This document shows positions 1-6,188 of a stretch of 6,453 nucleotides of DNA, one piece after another; the stretch's first letter is position 1, and each line of letters opens with the position of its first letter. A model generated the notes under the pieces. That model was not told where the DNA came from. It did not search any database and was given only the letters and a program-made list of their open reading frames with translations. The DNA comes from Acidobacteriota bacterium (GTDB taxonomy: Bacteria > Acidobacteriota > Terriglobia > Terriglobales > Acidobacteriaceae). Location: the NCBI GenBank assembly GCA_021799945.1, contig JAJYZK010000190.1:1-6453 (forward strand), read 5' to 3'. The position numbers and the translations under genes are program-made.

Positions 1-1
1 C

Positions 2-1057
2 CCGGGCATCAAGAACGAATATTATGACTTTCTGGCGGAGGGTCAGGTGGCCTGGGAGCCCGATCTGTGGGGCGCGATCCGCCGCGCCGTGGAGGTCCAG
101 GTCTCCACCGCGCAAGCCAGCGCGGCCCAGTTGGCGAACGTCGACCTGAGTCTGCGGGCCGAGCTGGCCACGGACTACTTCGAGCTGCGGGGACTGGATG
201 CGCAGCAGCAATTGCTGGACGACACGGTGGCCCAGGACGCCGATTTTCTCAAATTGACGCAGGCCCGCTTCAAAGGCGGGGTCGCTAACGAGGAGGATGT
301 AGCCCTCGCGGAGACGGAGCTGGAGCAGACCCAGGCCCAGGATATCGATGTGGGCGTGGCGCGCGCCGAGTTCGAGCATGCCATCGCCACCCTGACCGGC
401 ACGCCCGCATCCAGCTTCAGCCTGCCTCCCGCTCCTTTGGATCTGACGCTGCCTCAGGTTCCCGTCGCCGTGCCGTCGCAGATTCTGGAGCGCCGCCCCG
501 ATGTAGCCGAGGCGGAGCGGCAGGCGCAGGCCGCCAACGCTCAGATCGGGATCGCCATTTCCGCCTTTTACCCCACCATCACCCTGGGCGGCGTGGGCGG
601 CTTTGAGAGCGCCCATCCTGGCAATTGGATTCAGGGCTCAAGTTCTCTATGGACCCTGGGAGGCTCCGCGGCCGAGCTGCTCTTCGATGCGGGCCGCCGG
701 CACGCCTTCACCGAGGTGGCGCGTCAGGGTTACGAGGCGAGCGTCGCCAACTACCGGGAGACCGTGCTGCAGGCCTTCCAGGAAGTAGAGGACAACCTGG
801 GCAGCCTGAACATTCTCAACAATGAATCCGCGGCGCAGGCTCGGGCGGTGACCAGTTCGGAGCGTTCTCTCGCCCTCGCCGCCCGCCGCTATCGAGGCGG
901 TGTGACCAACTATCTCACGGTGATCACCGCGCAGACGCAGGAGTTGGCCAACCAGATCACCGCGGTGCAGATTGAGACCCGGCAGTTTGTCTCCAGCGTG
1001 CTCCTGGTGAAAGCTCTGGGCGGAGGCTGGGATACGAGCAAGCTGCCCAAGCCGTAA
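2..1057 (+). CDS. Outer membrane factor of a tripartite (RND-type) efflux pump, NodT/OprM-like TolC family; 5'-truncated by the window
   Basis: The product should be the trimeric outer-membrane channel that joins an inner-membrane pump and a periplasmic adaptor to export drugs, metals or other small molecules. The frame is open from base 2 with no plausible start, so 351 C-terminal residues are visible; family members are usually about 450-500 residues. Two OEP repeats can be seen. The first carries WEPDLWG (residues 18-24), an AELATDYFELR helix and RFKGGVANEEDVALAETEL (from 89). The linker has ILERRPD (161-167). The second repeat carries ANAQIGIAISAFYPTITL (178-195), LFDAGRR (227-233), RRYRGGVTNYL (about 295-305) and a closing ALGGGW (338-343), all characteristic of the NodT-type family. 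The signal peptide and lipobox, if present, are outside the window. A GTG at 47 opens an in-frame ORF but lies inside the conserved region, so it is not the start. Pump and adaptor genes are probably further left. The substrate cannot be inferred. The gene is convergent with lhr. Confidence 0.95.
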   Translation, partial: PGIKNEYYDFLAEGQVAWEPDLWGAIRRAVEVQVSTAQASAAQLANVDLSLRAELATDYFELRGLDAQQQLLDDTVAQDADFLKLTQARFKGGVANEEDVALAETELEQTQAQDIDVGVARAEFEHAIATLTGTPASSFSLPPAPLDLTLPQVPVAVPSQILERRPDVAEAERQAQAANAQIGIAISAFYPTITLGGVGGFESAHPGNWIQGSSSLWTLGGSAAELLFDAGRRHAFTEVARQGYEASVANYRETVLQAFQEVEDNLGSLNILNNESAAQARAVTSSERSLALAARRYRGGVTNYLTVITAQTQELANQITAVQIETRQFVSSVLLVKALGGGWDTSKLPKP

Positions 1058-1107
1058 CCTGCTGCGGAGCCGGTAGGGGAAGCGCTCGGTGAGGCCTCCC
1101 GCCCCTT

Positions 1108-4100
1108 TCAAACCGCCTCCTCGGCAGCCGCGGTTATAGCCATCCCGCCGCGCAATGTGACGGTCTTGCCAGGTTGCGCCGCGGGGCGTTCGCCCGGCGT
1201 CACGATGCCGGCCAGGTTCAGAGGATCGGCGGCGGCCACCGTGACGTCTCCGTCTTCGCCGTCGTGGCGTCGCATCTCGCGCAGGGACTCCACGGCCGCC
1301 GGCAGCGCGAACTGCTCGCCTCCGAAGCCGCTGACGAAACGGCCGCCGCGCAGCGAGCCCCGCGCCTCCATCCGGCGGAAGACTCCGAGCAACTCGCGCC
1401 AGCGTGGAATCGTGGTCTCCCGCGCCAGAAGATCCCGGAAGACCACGCCATATCGCCGCAAAAGCATCCGGCAGGCGGATTCGATCTCCGCATCGCGGCG
1501 ATCCGGCCGATCGGCCGGGCTCTCCGAGAGCGGACGCAGAAGGCTCCATCGCCCCGCGAGGTTTCTCCGCGGCGCTGCGCGCAATCCCTTGGTCCCCTGG
1601 AGTTGGGATTTTCTCCGGGGGTCCACGAGGGATCGCAGGCTGTCGAATCCGTCGGCGGTGGCCACCCCGGCGGCCACCAGCTCCCACAGCGCGCGCTGCA
1701 AATCCTCGCCGGGCGTGGACAGGGCGCGAACCAGATCGCCGGCGAAGCTCGCTCCGTGGGTGGCCAGATGCGCGCGCAGCCTCCACGCCAGCCCGGAAAG
1801 CGAGGCGCGCAGCGCCTCCTCGGGTATCTCCCGCGCCTGGAGGCAGCGATCCATCCACAGCGCGTCCTCGCGCACAAAAAACGTCACCGGGGCCATGCTG
1901 GTGGGGACGACGCGTCGGGGCGCGCAGACCTCCTGCTGCGAGGTGAAGGCAGGGTGCGGGGAAAGCCGTCCCCAGCCTACGGCGCCTTCCAGGCAGAGGG
2001 AATCCAGCCAGCGGGGATCGTAGCCGACGACCCGCTGCGGCAGCAGGCTGCGCTCCCATTCCACGGCCGGCGCTTCGAAGCCCTCGAGGAGGCGCAAGGC
2101 CTCCAGCACGCCCGCCTCTCCGCAAAGCCGGTGCTGGGGAGCGGCTCTCTGCCAGCGCAACAGCCATTGCATGTAAATGGCCGGAGCGACCGGCTCGATC
2201 TGCTTGCGCAGGGCGGCCAGAGTTTTCTTGTGAATGCGCTGGAGCAGACGGCGCTCGCACCACTCGATATCTTCTTCGGCGGCGGCTGCGCCCCCTTCGA
2301 ACTCGCCGCGCAGCACGACGCCCTGCGTCTCCATCTCCAGCAGCGTCTTCCAAATCTCTCGGGCGCCGATTCCCAGTCTTTCGCCCAAGGCCCGCGCGGT
2401 GACCGGCCCGGTAAGCGCCAGCCAGCCCTGCAGCATTTTGCGCAGCGCCTCGGGCCCCGTCCAGCTCTTGTCGTCGGGTAGACAGGGAAGCTCTTTTTCC
2501 AGTCGAAGTCCCGGCAGGAGAGCCCGCAGCGCGGAGATGCGCTCGGCGGCCACCAGGTAGCGGCGGCCTGCGCACTCGGCGCGGGTGGCGCGGCCGTGAA
2601 GCTCCAGCCGGCCGAAGAAGAGAGCCCAGTCCGGCCATCCGGCGAGGCAGTACTCCTCCGGCATCGCCAACAGGGCGCAGAGCAGGTCGTGCAATTCGTG
2701 CTCATCGCGCAAATCCGGAACGCATTCTTCGCGCAGCTCCCGGATAGCCGCGGGATCCAGCCTGCCGCCTTCGCCGAGCAGCCGTTCCGGGGCCATGCCG
2801 CGCAACGCCACCGCGCGCGCCCGGCGCTCCTCCAGGGGAGCGTCGTCGAGGAAGGCGTAAGGATTGGCGTTCAGCATTTCGTGGGCGAAGGCCGAGGGCG
2901 CCGCGCTGTCCACCGCCAGGCAGCGGATGGAGCGGTCGCGGATTCCCCGCAGCACGCCGATCAATCCCTCCAGATCCATGGCGTCCCCGAGAACGTCCTT
3001 CATCACCTCGCGAATCAACGGATGCGAGGGGATTTCAATGTCGCCCTCGATGTTTTCCTGGCAAGCGGCCGCCTGCGGAAAGACGCTGGCCAGCAGATCG
3101 TCGGAGCGTATGCGCTGGATTTGGGGTGCGATGCGCCGGCCATTCCGGAACCGAAGCAGTTGCAGACTGCGCCCCGCGCTCCACCGCCAGCGGGCGCGGA
3201 AGATGGGGGAGGCCAGCGACGCCTGCTCCAGCAATCCGGCCACCGTGTTTTCGGTAAGAAAGCCGAAAACCTCGTTCAAAGGGAAGCTATGCTGCTCGGC
3301 CAGAGAGAGGTTGAGGCCGTTGTCGGTGGCGGCGGCCTGCAACTCGAAGTTGAAGCCGCGGCAAAATCGCTTTCGCAGCGCCAGGCCCCATGCCTTGTTG
3401 ATGCGGCCGCCGAAAGGAGCGTGCACGATCAATTGCATGCCGCCGCCTTCGTCAAAGAAGCGTTCGGCGACCACGGTATCGAGAGATGGGATGGCCCCCA
3501 GCGTGGCCCGGCCGGCGGCGATGTATCCGATCGCCTGCTCGGCGCCGGCGTCGTCCAGTCCGCACTCCCTCTTGAGCCAGGCCACGGTTTCGGCTACCTG
3601 GAGATGGGCCTGATCGATGGAGCCGGGCAGCACATTGGCGGTTCGGGCCCCGATCTCCAGGCGCAGTTCCGACACATGGCGGGAGAGTTCGAAGGTGCGG
3701 GCCGGGGCCTCCCCGCGCCAGAATGGAACATTGGGCTGCTGCCCGTGCGCATCCTCGACCAGGACGCGGCCCGCGCTTTCGATGGCCCGGATGCGCCAGC
3801 TCGCGTTGCCCAGGAGAATGATGTCCCCGGTTGAGGATTCGACGGCGAATTCCTCGTCGACGGTGGCGATTTGAATTCCTTCCGGCTCGGCAATCACCGA
3901 ATAGAGCGCGGCGTCGGGTATTGCGCCGCCGTTGGATACGGCGACGGTGCGGGCGCCGCGCCGGGCCTGGATGCGGCCATGCACCCGGTCGCGCAGCAGG
4001 TAGGCGCCATAACGTCCGCGCGAGGATTCGATCCCCTCCGCCAGCAGGCAGAGTAGCTCCTCGAACTCCTCCCGGCTCAGGCGGTGATAGGGGTAGGCGC

Positions 4101-5526
4101 GGCGCAGGGTCGCGAAGAGCGCCTCTTCTTCCCACGGCTCGGCCGCGCAGGCCGCAACCACCTGCTGCATGAGCACGTCCATGGGGGCGGGCGGAATTCG
4201 CAGGATGTCCAGGTCTCCGGAGCGCATGGCCCGGACCAAGGCCGCGAATTCGATCAAGTCGTCGCGCGTGGTGGGAAAGAACCGGCCCTTCGGGAGCCCG
4301 CCTCTCCAATGCCCGGCGCGGCCCACCCGCTGCATCCCCGCGGCGATGGAACGCGGAGAGTTGACCAGGCAAACCAGATCGATCGTCCCGATATCGATGC
4401 CCAGCTCCAGCGAAGCGGTGGCCACCAGAAGACGGATCTCTCCGTTCTTGAGCTTTTGCTCGGCCTGCAGGCGGAGCTTGCGCGACAGGCTGCCGTGGTG
4501 AGCGGCTACCTGGTCCGGGCCGAGACGCTCGCCCAGGGCGAAGGCCAGCCGCTCCGCCATGCGTCTGGTATTCACGAAGACCAGCGTGGAGCGGTGCTGC
4601 CCGGCCAATTCGGCCAGCCGTTCGTGGATGCCGGCCCAGATGGCGTTGCTGGCCACCGCGCCGAGCTCCTCGCCCGGAACCTCGATCTTCAGGTCCAGAT
4701 CGCGGCGCCGGCCCACCTCGACAATCTCCACCTCGGAGGCGCGATGGCCCCCGAGGAATCCGGCGATCTGTTCGATCGGCCGCTGGGTCGCCGAAAGGCC
4801 GATGCGCTGCGGGCGGAGGGAGGCGCCGGCCACCATCGCGCCTGGACAGAGCCGGTTTTCTCCGCACGTCAGGGTATCCAGGCGCTCCAGGCTCAGAGCC
4901 AGATGCGCGCCGCGTTTGTCGTCGGCCACCGCGTGAATCTCGTCTACGATCACGGTGCTGACCCGGCGCAGGTTGTTGCGGCTCTTTTCCGCCGTAAGGA
5001 GAATGTAGAGCGATTCCGGCGTGGTGACCAGGATATGCGGCGGCCGCTTCAGCATGAGGCGCCTTTCCGCGGGCGTGGCGTCGCCGGTGCGCACGGCGGC
5101 GCGAACCGCAGGGCACAGGTAACCCCGTTCCAGGCACAATTGCTGAATCTCTTCCAGGGGCTGCTGTAGATTTTTCTGTACGTCGTTGCTGAGCGCCTTC
5201 AGCGGCGAAACGTAAACAACTTCGGTCTCCTCGCCGAGAGAGCCCTCGATGGCTTTGCGAATCAGACGGTCGATGGCGACGAGAAAGGCCGCCAGCGTCT
5301 TTCCCGAGCCGGTCGGGGCGCAGAGCAGGGTGGGCGCGCCGGCGAGGATGGGCGGCCAGCCTCGCTCCTGCGGCTCTGTGGGGGAGCCGAAGCGCCGCGC
5401 AAACCACGCCTGCACGACCGGATGCGCCCAGTGGAGCGCCGGGGACATGCTTCCGCCGGGATCTCGATCGCCGGAGGGCAGGGCGAGTTGGCGCTCGCCC
5501 TGCGGGAGTCCGGAATCAGATGGCAT
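1108..5526 (-). CDS. lhr: Lhr-type ATP-dependent DNA helicase (superfamily 2, DEIH box) with full bacterial C-terminal extension
   Basis: Lhr is an ATP-driven 3'-5' single-stranded-DNA translocase and helicase linked to DNA repair, acting in the cytoplasm. The 1472 residues match the usual 1450-1550 of full-length bacterial Lhr (E. coli about 1538). Helicase motifs run in order: a glutamine near PTEPQ (50-53), APTGSGKT (70-77), VSPLKAL (106-112), RTGD (146-149), VTTPESL (167-173), VDEIH (194-198), GLSAT (243-247), TLVFVNTRR (314-322), AHHGSLSR (342-349), VATASLELGIDIG (368-380) and QRVGRAGH (399-406). The Lhr core follows: PMDVLMQQ (448-455), SNGGAIPD (531-538), PFWRGE (601-606), HAPFGGRIN (702-710) and DDAPLEERRARAV (894-906). 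The C-terminal region has WCERRLLQRIH (1089-1099), FVSGFGGEQFALP (1397-1409) and ADPLNLAGIVTPG (1433-1445). No frameshift is seen. ATG at 5526 has no clear Shine-Dalgarno; ATG at 5448 (residue 27) fits the family N-terminus better, since the first 26 residues show no family similarity. Confidence 0.97.
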   Translation of the reverse strand: MPSDSGLPQGERQLALPSGDRDPGGSMSPALHWAHPVVQAWFARRFGSPTEPQERGWPPILAGAPTLLCAPTGSGKTLAAFLVAIDRLIRKAIEGSLGEETEVVYVSPLKALSNDVQKNLQQPLEEIQQLCLERGYLCPAVRAAVRTGDATPAERRLMLKRPPHILVTTPESLYILLTAEKSRNNLRRVSTVIVDEIHAVADDKRGAHLALSLERLDTLTCGENRLCPGAMVAGASLRPQRIGLSATQRPIEQIAGFLGGHRASEVEIVEVGRRRDLDLKIEVPGEELGAVASNAIWAGIHERLAELAGQHRSTLVFVNTRRMAERLAFALGERLGPDQVAAHHGSLSRKLRLQAEQKLKNGEIRLLVATASLELGIDIGTIDLVCLVNSPRSIAAGMQRVGRAGHWRGGLPKGRFFPTTRDDLIEFAALVRAMRSGDLDILRIPPAPMDVLMQQVVAACAAEPWEEEALFATLRRAYPYHRLSREEFEELLCLLAEGIESSRGRYGAYLLRDRVHGRIQARRGARTVAVSNGGAIPDAALYSVIAEPEGIQIATVDEEFAVESSTGDIILLGNASWRIRAIESAGRVLVEDAHGQQPNVPFWRGEAPARTFELSRHVSELRLEIGARTANVLPGSIDQAHLQVAETVAWLKRECGLDDAGAEQAIGYIAAGRATLGAIPSLDTVVAERFFDEGGGMQLIVHAPFGGRINKAWGLALRKRFCRGFNFELQAAATDNGLNLSLAEQHSFPLNEVFGFLTENTVAGLLEQASLASPIFRARWRWSAGRSLQLLRFRNGRRIAPQIQRIRSDDLLASVFPQAAACQENIEGDIEIPSHPLIREVMKDVLGDAMDLEGLIGVLRGIRDRSIRCLAVDSAAPSAFAHEMLNANPYAFLDDAPLEERRARAVALRGMAPERLLGEGGRLDPAAIRELREECVPDLRDEHELHDLLCALLAMPEEYCLAGWPDWALFFGRLELHGRATRAECAGRRYLVAAERISALRALLPGLRLEKELPCLPDDKSWTGPEALRKMLQGWLALTGPVTARALGERLGIGAREIWKTLLEMETQGVVLRGEFEGGAAAAEEDIEWCERRLLQRIHKKTLAALRKQIEPVAPAIYMQWLLRWQRAAPQHRLCGEAGVLEALRLLEGFEAPAVEWERSLLPQRVVGYDPRWLDSLCLEGAVGWGRLSPHPAFTSQQEVCAPRRVVPTSMAPVTFFVREDALWMDRCLQAREIPEEALRASLSGLAWRLRAHLATHGASFAGDLVRALSTPGEDLQRALWELVAAGVATADGFDSLRSLVDPRRKSQLQGTKGLRAAPRRNLAGRWSLLRPLSESPADRPDRRDAEIESACRMLLRRYGVVFRDLLARETTIPRWRELLGVFRRMEARGSLRGGRFVSGFGGEQFALPAAVESLREMRRHDGEDGDVTVAAADPLNLAGIVTPGERPAAQPGKTVTLRGGMAITAAAEEAV

Positions 5527-5528
5527 GG

Positions 5529-5539
5529 ATTGTATTGTA
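5529..5539 (-). promoter_or_regulatory. Candidate -10 region for lhr: two overlapping TACAAT boxes
   Basis: On the minus strand the 11 bases immediately upstream of the first lhr ATG read TACAATACAAT, two TACAAT hexamers sharing one base, each 5/6 to the sigma-70 -10 consensus. They form a small AT-rich island in GC-rich DNA. No good TTGACA-like -35 is seen at 16-18 bases; TAAAAT lies at a -35 distance but matches poorly. If the element is used, transcription would begin almost at ATG 5526, giving either a leaderless mRNA or translation from the downstream ATG at 5448. Confidence 0.35.
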
Positions 5540-5587
5540 GAGCCGGCCGGAGGGCGATTTTACGGTCCGCAAACGCCGTGAGGGCGC

Positions 5588-5604
5588 GGGGCGGTCTTCG
5601 CCCC
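5588..5604 (-). terminator. Possible terminator hairpin after the secreted-protein gene, no U tract
   Basis: In the minus-strand transcript GGGGCG, a five-base loop AAGAC and CGCCCC form a perfect 6-bp GC stem 11 bases after the stop codon of the small gene. It is not followed by a run of U; the next short run (UUU) is about 14 bases later. It may be a factor-dependent pause, a U-less terminator or chance in GC-rich sequence. If it works, it would separate lhr from the genes upstream of it. Confidence 0.25.
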
Positions 5605-5610
5605 AGGCTG

Positions 5611-5624
5611 CTGCTCTAGAGCAG
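5611..5624. repeat. Perfect 14-bp palindrome over the stop codon of the secreted-protein gene
   Basis: CTGCTCTAGAGCAG is identical to its reverse complement. Its centre contains the TAG stop of the small gene (5616-5618), so it covers the last codons and the first untranslated bases. As RNA it could form a 5-bp stem with a CUAG loop, next to the GC stem at 5588-5604. It may form part of a two-hairpin 3' end or be a protein-binding dyad; the sequence alone does not decide. Confidence 0.5.
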
Positions 5625-6056
5625 GCTATGCTTCCTGGAATGCCAGTTCGAGGCCTCTTTTTTGAGCGGCGGAGGAGTCAGCTTGCCCCAGGTCCCATGG
5701 TCCCAGGCGACCGCCTGCAGGCCGTCGTGACTGGAGTTGAATACCATGGGCGCCGGAGCCGGAGATCCCGGCATGGCGTTGAAGGTGACGGTAATCTGTC
5801 CGCCGTTGTCCGTCCAACGTCCGAACGTGGTTACCGCGCCCTTGCCGCAATCCTGAGTGACGGTGGCGGATCCATCCGGACCCAGGCTGATGGCAAGGAG
5901 GGGGCTGGCTGGAGCGTTGGCGTCCGTGGGGGTCGGGGACTCATAAACGCCCGCATACCGGGAGCCGGCTGAAGCCGAGCCGGGGTATGCGGCGAGCGCC
6001 ACCCATAACGCGCACGCCGTGACGATGCGATGGAATATGGGACGGTCGAGAAGCAT
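5616..6056 (-). CDS. Small predicted secreted/periplasmic protein of unknown function, weakly NlpE/lipocalin-like beta domain
   Basis: I do not recognise a named family. From ATG at 6056 the product is 146 residues. It starts with a signal-peptide-like segment: arginines at 5 and 10, a hydrophobic stretch at about 11-24, and a type I cleavage pattern SASA before GS at about 30. The mature part opens with YAGVYES (34-40), then strand-like segments such as LLAISLGPDGSATV (53-66), TTFGRWTDNGGQITVTF (76-92) and PMVFNSS. This alternation, a GxY opening, 'DGSATVT' and 'GRWTDNGGQITVTF', resembles NlpE-like and other small beta-barrel envelope proteins; that is a resemblance, not an assignment. The tail is basic (KKEASNWHSRKH). 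The mature part has one cysteine (70), so no internal disulfide. An in-frame GTG at 6110 would add 18 residues; it has a GGAG 11 bases upstream. I prefer 6056 because it gives a normal-length signal peptide and leaves the 6087-6103 dyad upstream. The gene lies 89 bases upstream of lhr on the same strand. Confidence 0.75.
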   Translation of the reverse strand: MLLDRPIFHRIVTACALWVALAAYPGSASAGSRYAGVYESPTPTDANAPASPLLAISLGPDGSATVTQDCGKGAVTTFGRWTDNGGQITVTFNAMPGSPAPAPMVFNSSHDGLQAVAWDHGTWGKLTPPPLKKEASNWHSRKHSLL

Positions 6057-6086
6057 GGCGACTTCATCATCCCGCCTCAGTTCCCC

Positions 6087-6103
6087 TGTTGCAAGGTGCA
6101 ACA
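6087..6103. promoter_or_regulatory. 17-bp inverted repeat, operator-like, upstream of the secreted-protein gene
   Basis: TGTTGCA and TGCAACA are perfect 7-bp arms around a 3-base centre (AGG on the plus strand). The site is 31 bases upstream of ATG 6056 and inside the reading frame that would start at GTG 6110. Size and symmetry fit a binding site for a dimeric helix-turn-helix regulator, but no regulator gene is in the window and I do not recognise the motif. It could also be an mRNA hairpin in the 5' leader. Confidence 0.4.
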
Positions 6104-6114
6104 CAATCACGAAA

Positions 6115-6136
6115 GTTGTAGCTCCGTTGTAGCTCC
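6115..6136. repeat. Two perfect tandem copies of an 11-bp repeat in the intergenic region
   Basis: GTTGTAGCTCC occurs twice head to tail (6115-6125 and 6126-6136), with a twelfth base (G) also matching after each copy. On the minus strand it reads GGAGCTACAAC twice. The 11-base period, one helical turn, is the spacing typical of tandem half-sites for OmpR/PhoB-type response regulators. The hexamer GTTGTA also resembles the GTTGCA arm of the dyad at 6087-6103. Each copy contains a TACAAC that could serve as a weak -10 for the downstream gene. Function is inferred, not shown. Confidence 0.6.
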
Positions 6137-6188
6137 GAGGTCCGATTCGATCCGGGGAGTCGAAGAGAGGGCCAGGCCGCCGGCGGGG

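Noticed and set aside
1058..1107. Possible bidirectional terminator between the convergent efflux gene and lhr
   Set aside because: There is only a 5-bp AGGGG/CCCCT pairing (1075-1079 with 1102-1106) over a 22-base loop, with a self-complementary GAGGCCTC inside and just TT after it. This is too weak to call.
647..2638. Minus-strand ORF of 663 codons running through the lhr 3' end and into the efflux gene in antisense
   Set aside because: It overlaps two clear genes, and its translation is arginine/alanine/glycine-rich low-complexity sequence typical of GC-rich shadow frames.
1174..5169. Long plus-strand ORFs opposite lhr (1174-2481, 2596-3834, 4084-5169), all in one frame
   Set aside because: They lie in the frame whose codons are exactly antisense to lhr codons. 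Stops there need TTA, CTA or TCA in lhr, which are rare in GC-rich genes, so the frame stays open by codon bias. The translations show no domain and lhr is unmistakable.
3452..5407. Minus-strand 651-codon ORF overlapping the 5' half of lhr
   Set aside because: It is a shifted frame of lhr with Arg/Ala/Gly/Pro-rich composition and no motif; the lhr frame carries every helicase motif.
5628..5972. Plus-strand ORF opposite the small secreted-protein gene
   Set aside because: It has no recognisable motif, no signal peptide and an Arg/Gly-rich composition. The minus-strand frame has a coherent signal peptide and strand pattern.
6012..6056. Lipobox-like VTAC in the signal peptide of the small protein (lipoprotein call)
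   Set aside because: The cysteine is only residue 15 of the ATG form, at the start of the hydrophobic stretch, so there is no h-region before it. The SASA/GS type I site fits better.
6177..6186. CCGCCGGCGG palindrome just after the methyltransferase stop as a terminator
   Set aside because: It is a 10-bp GC palindrome with no loop and no U tract; such strings are expected by chance in DNA this GC-rich.
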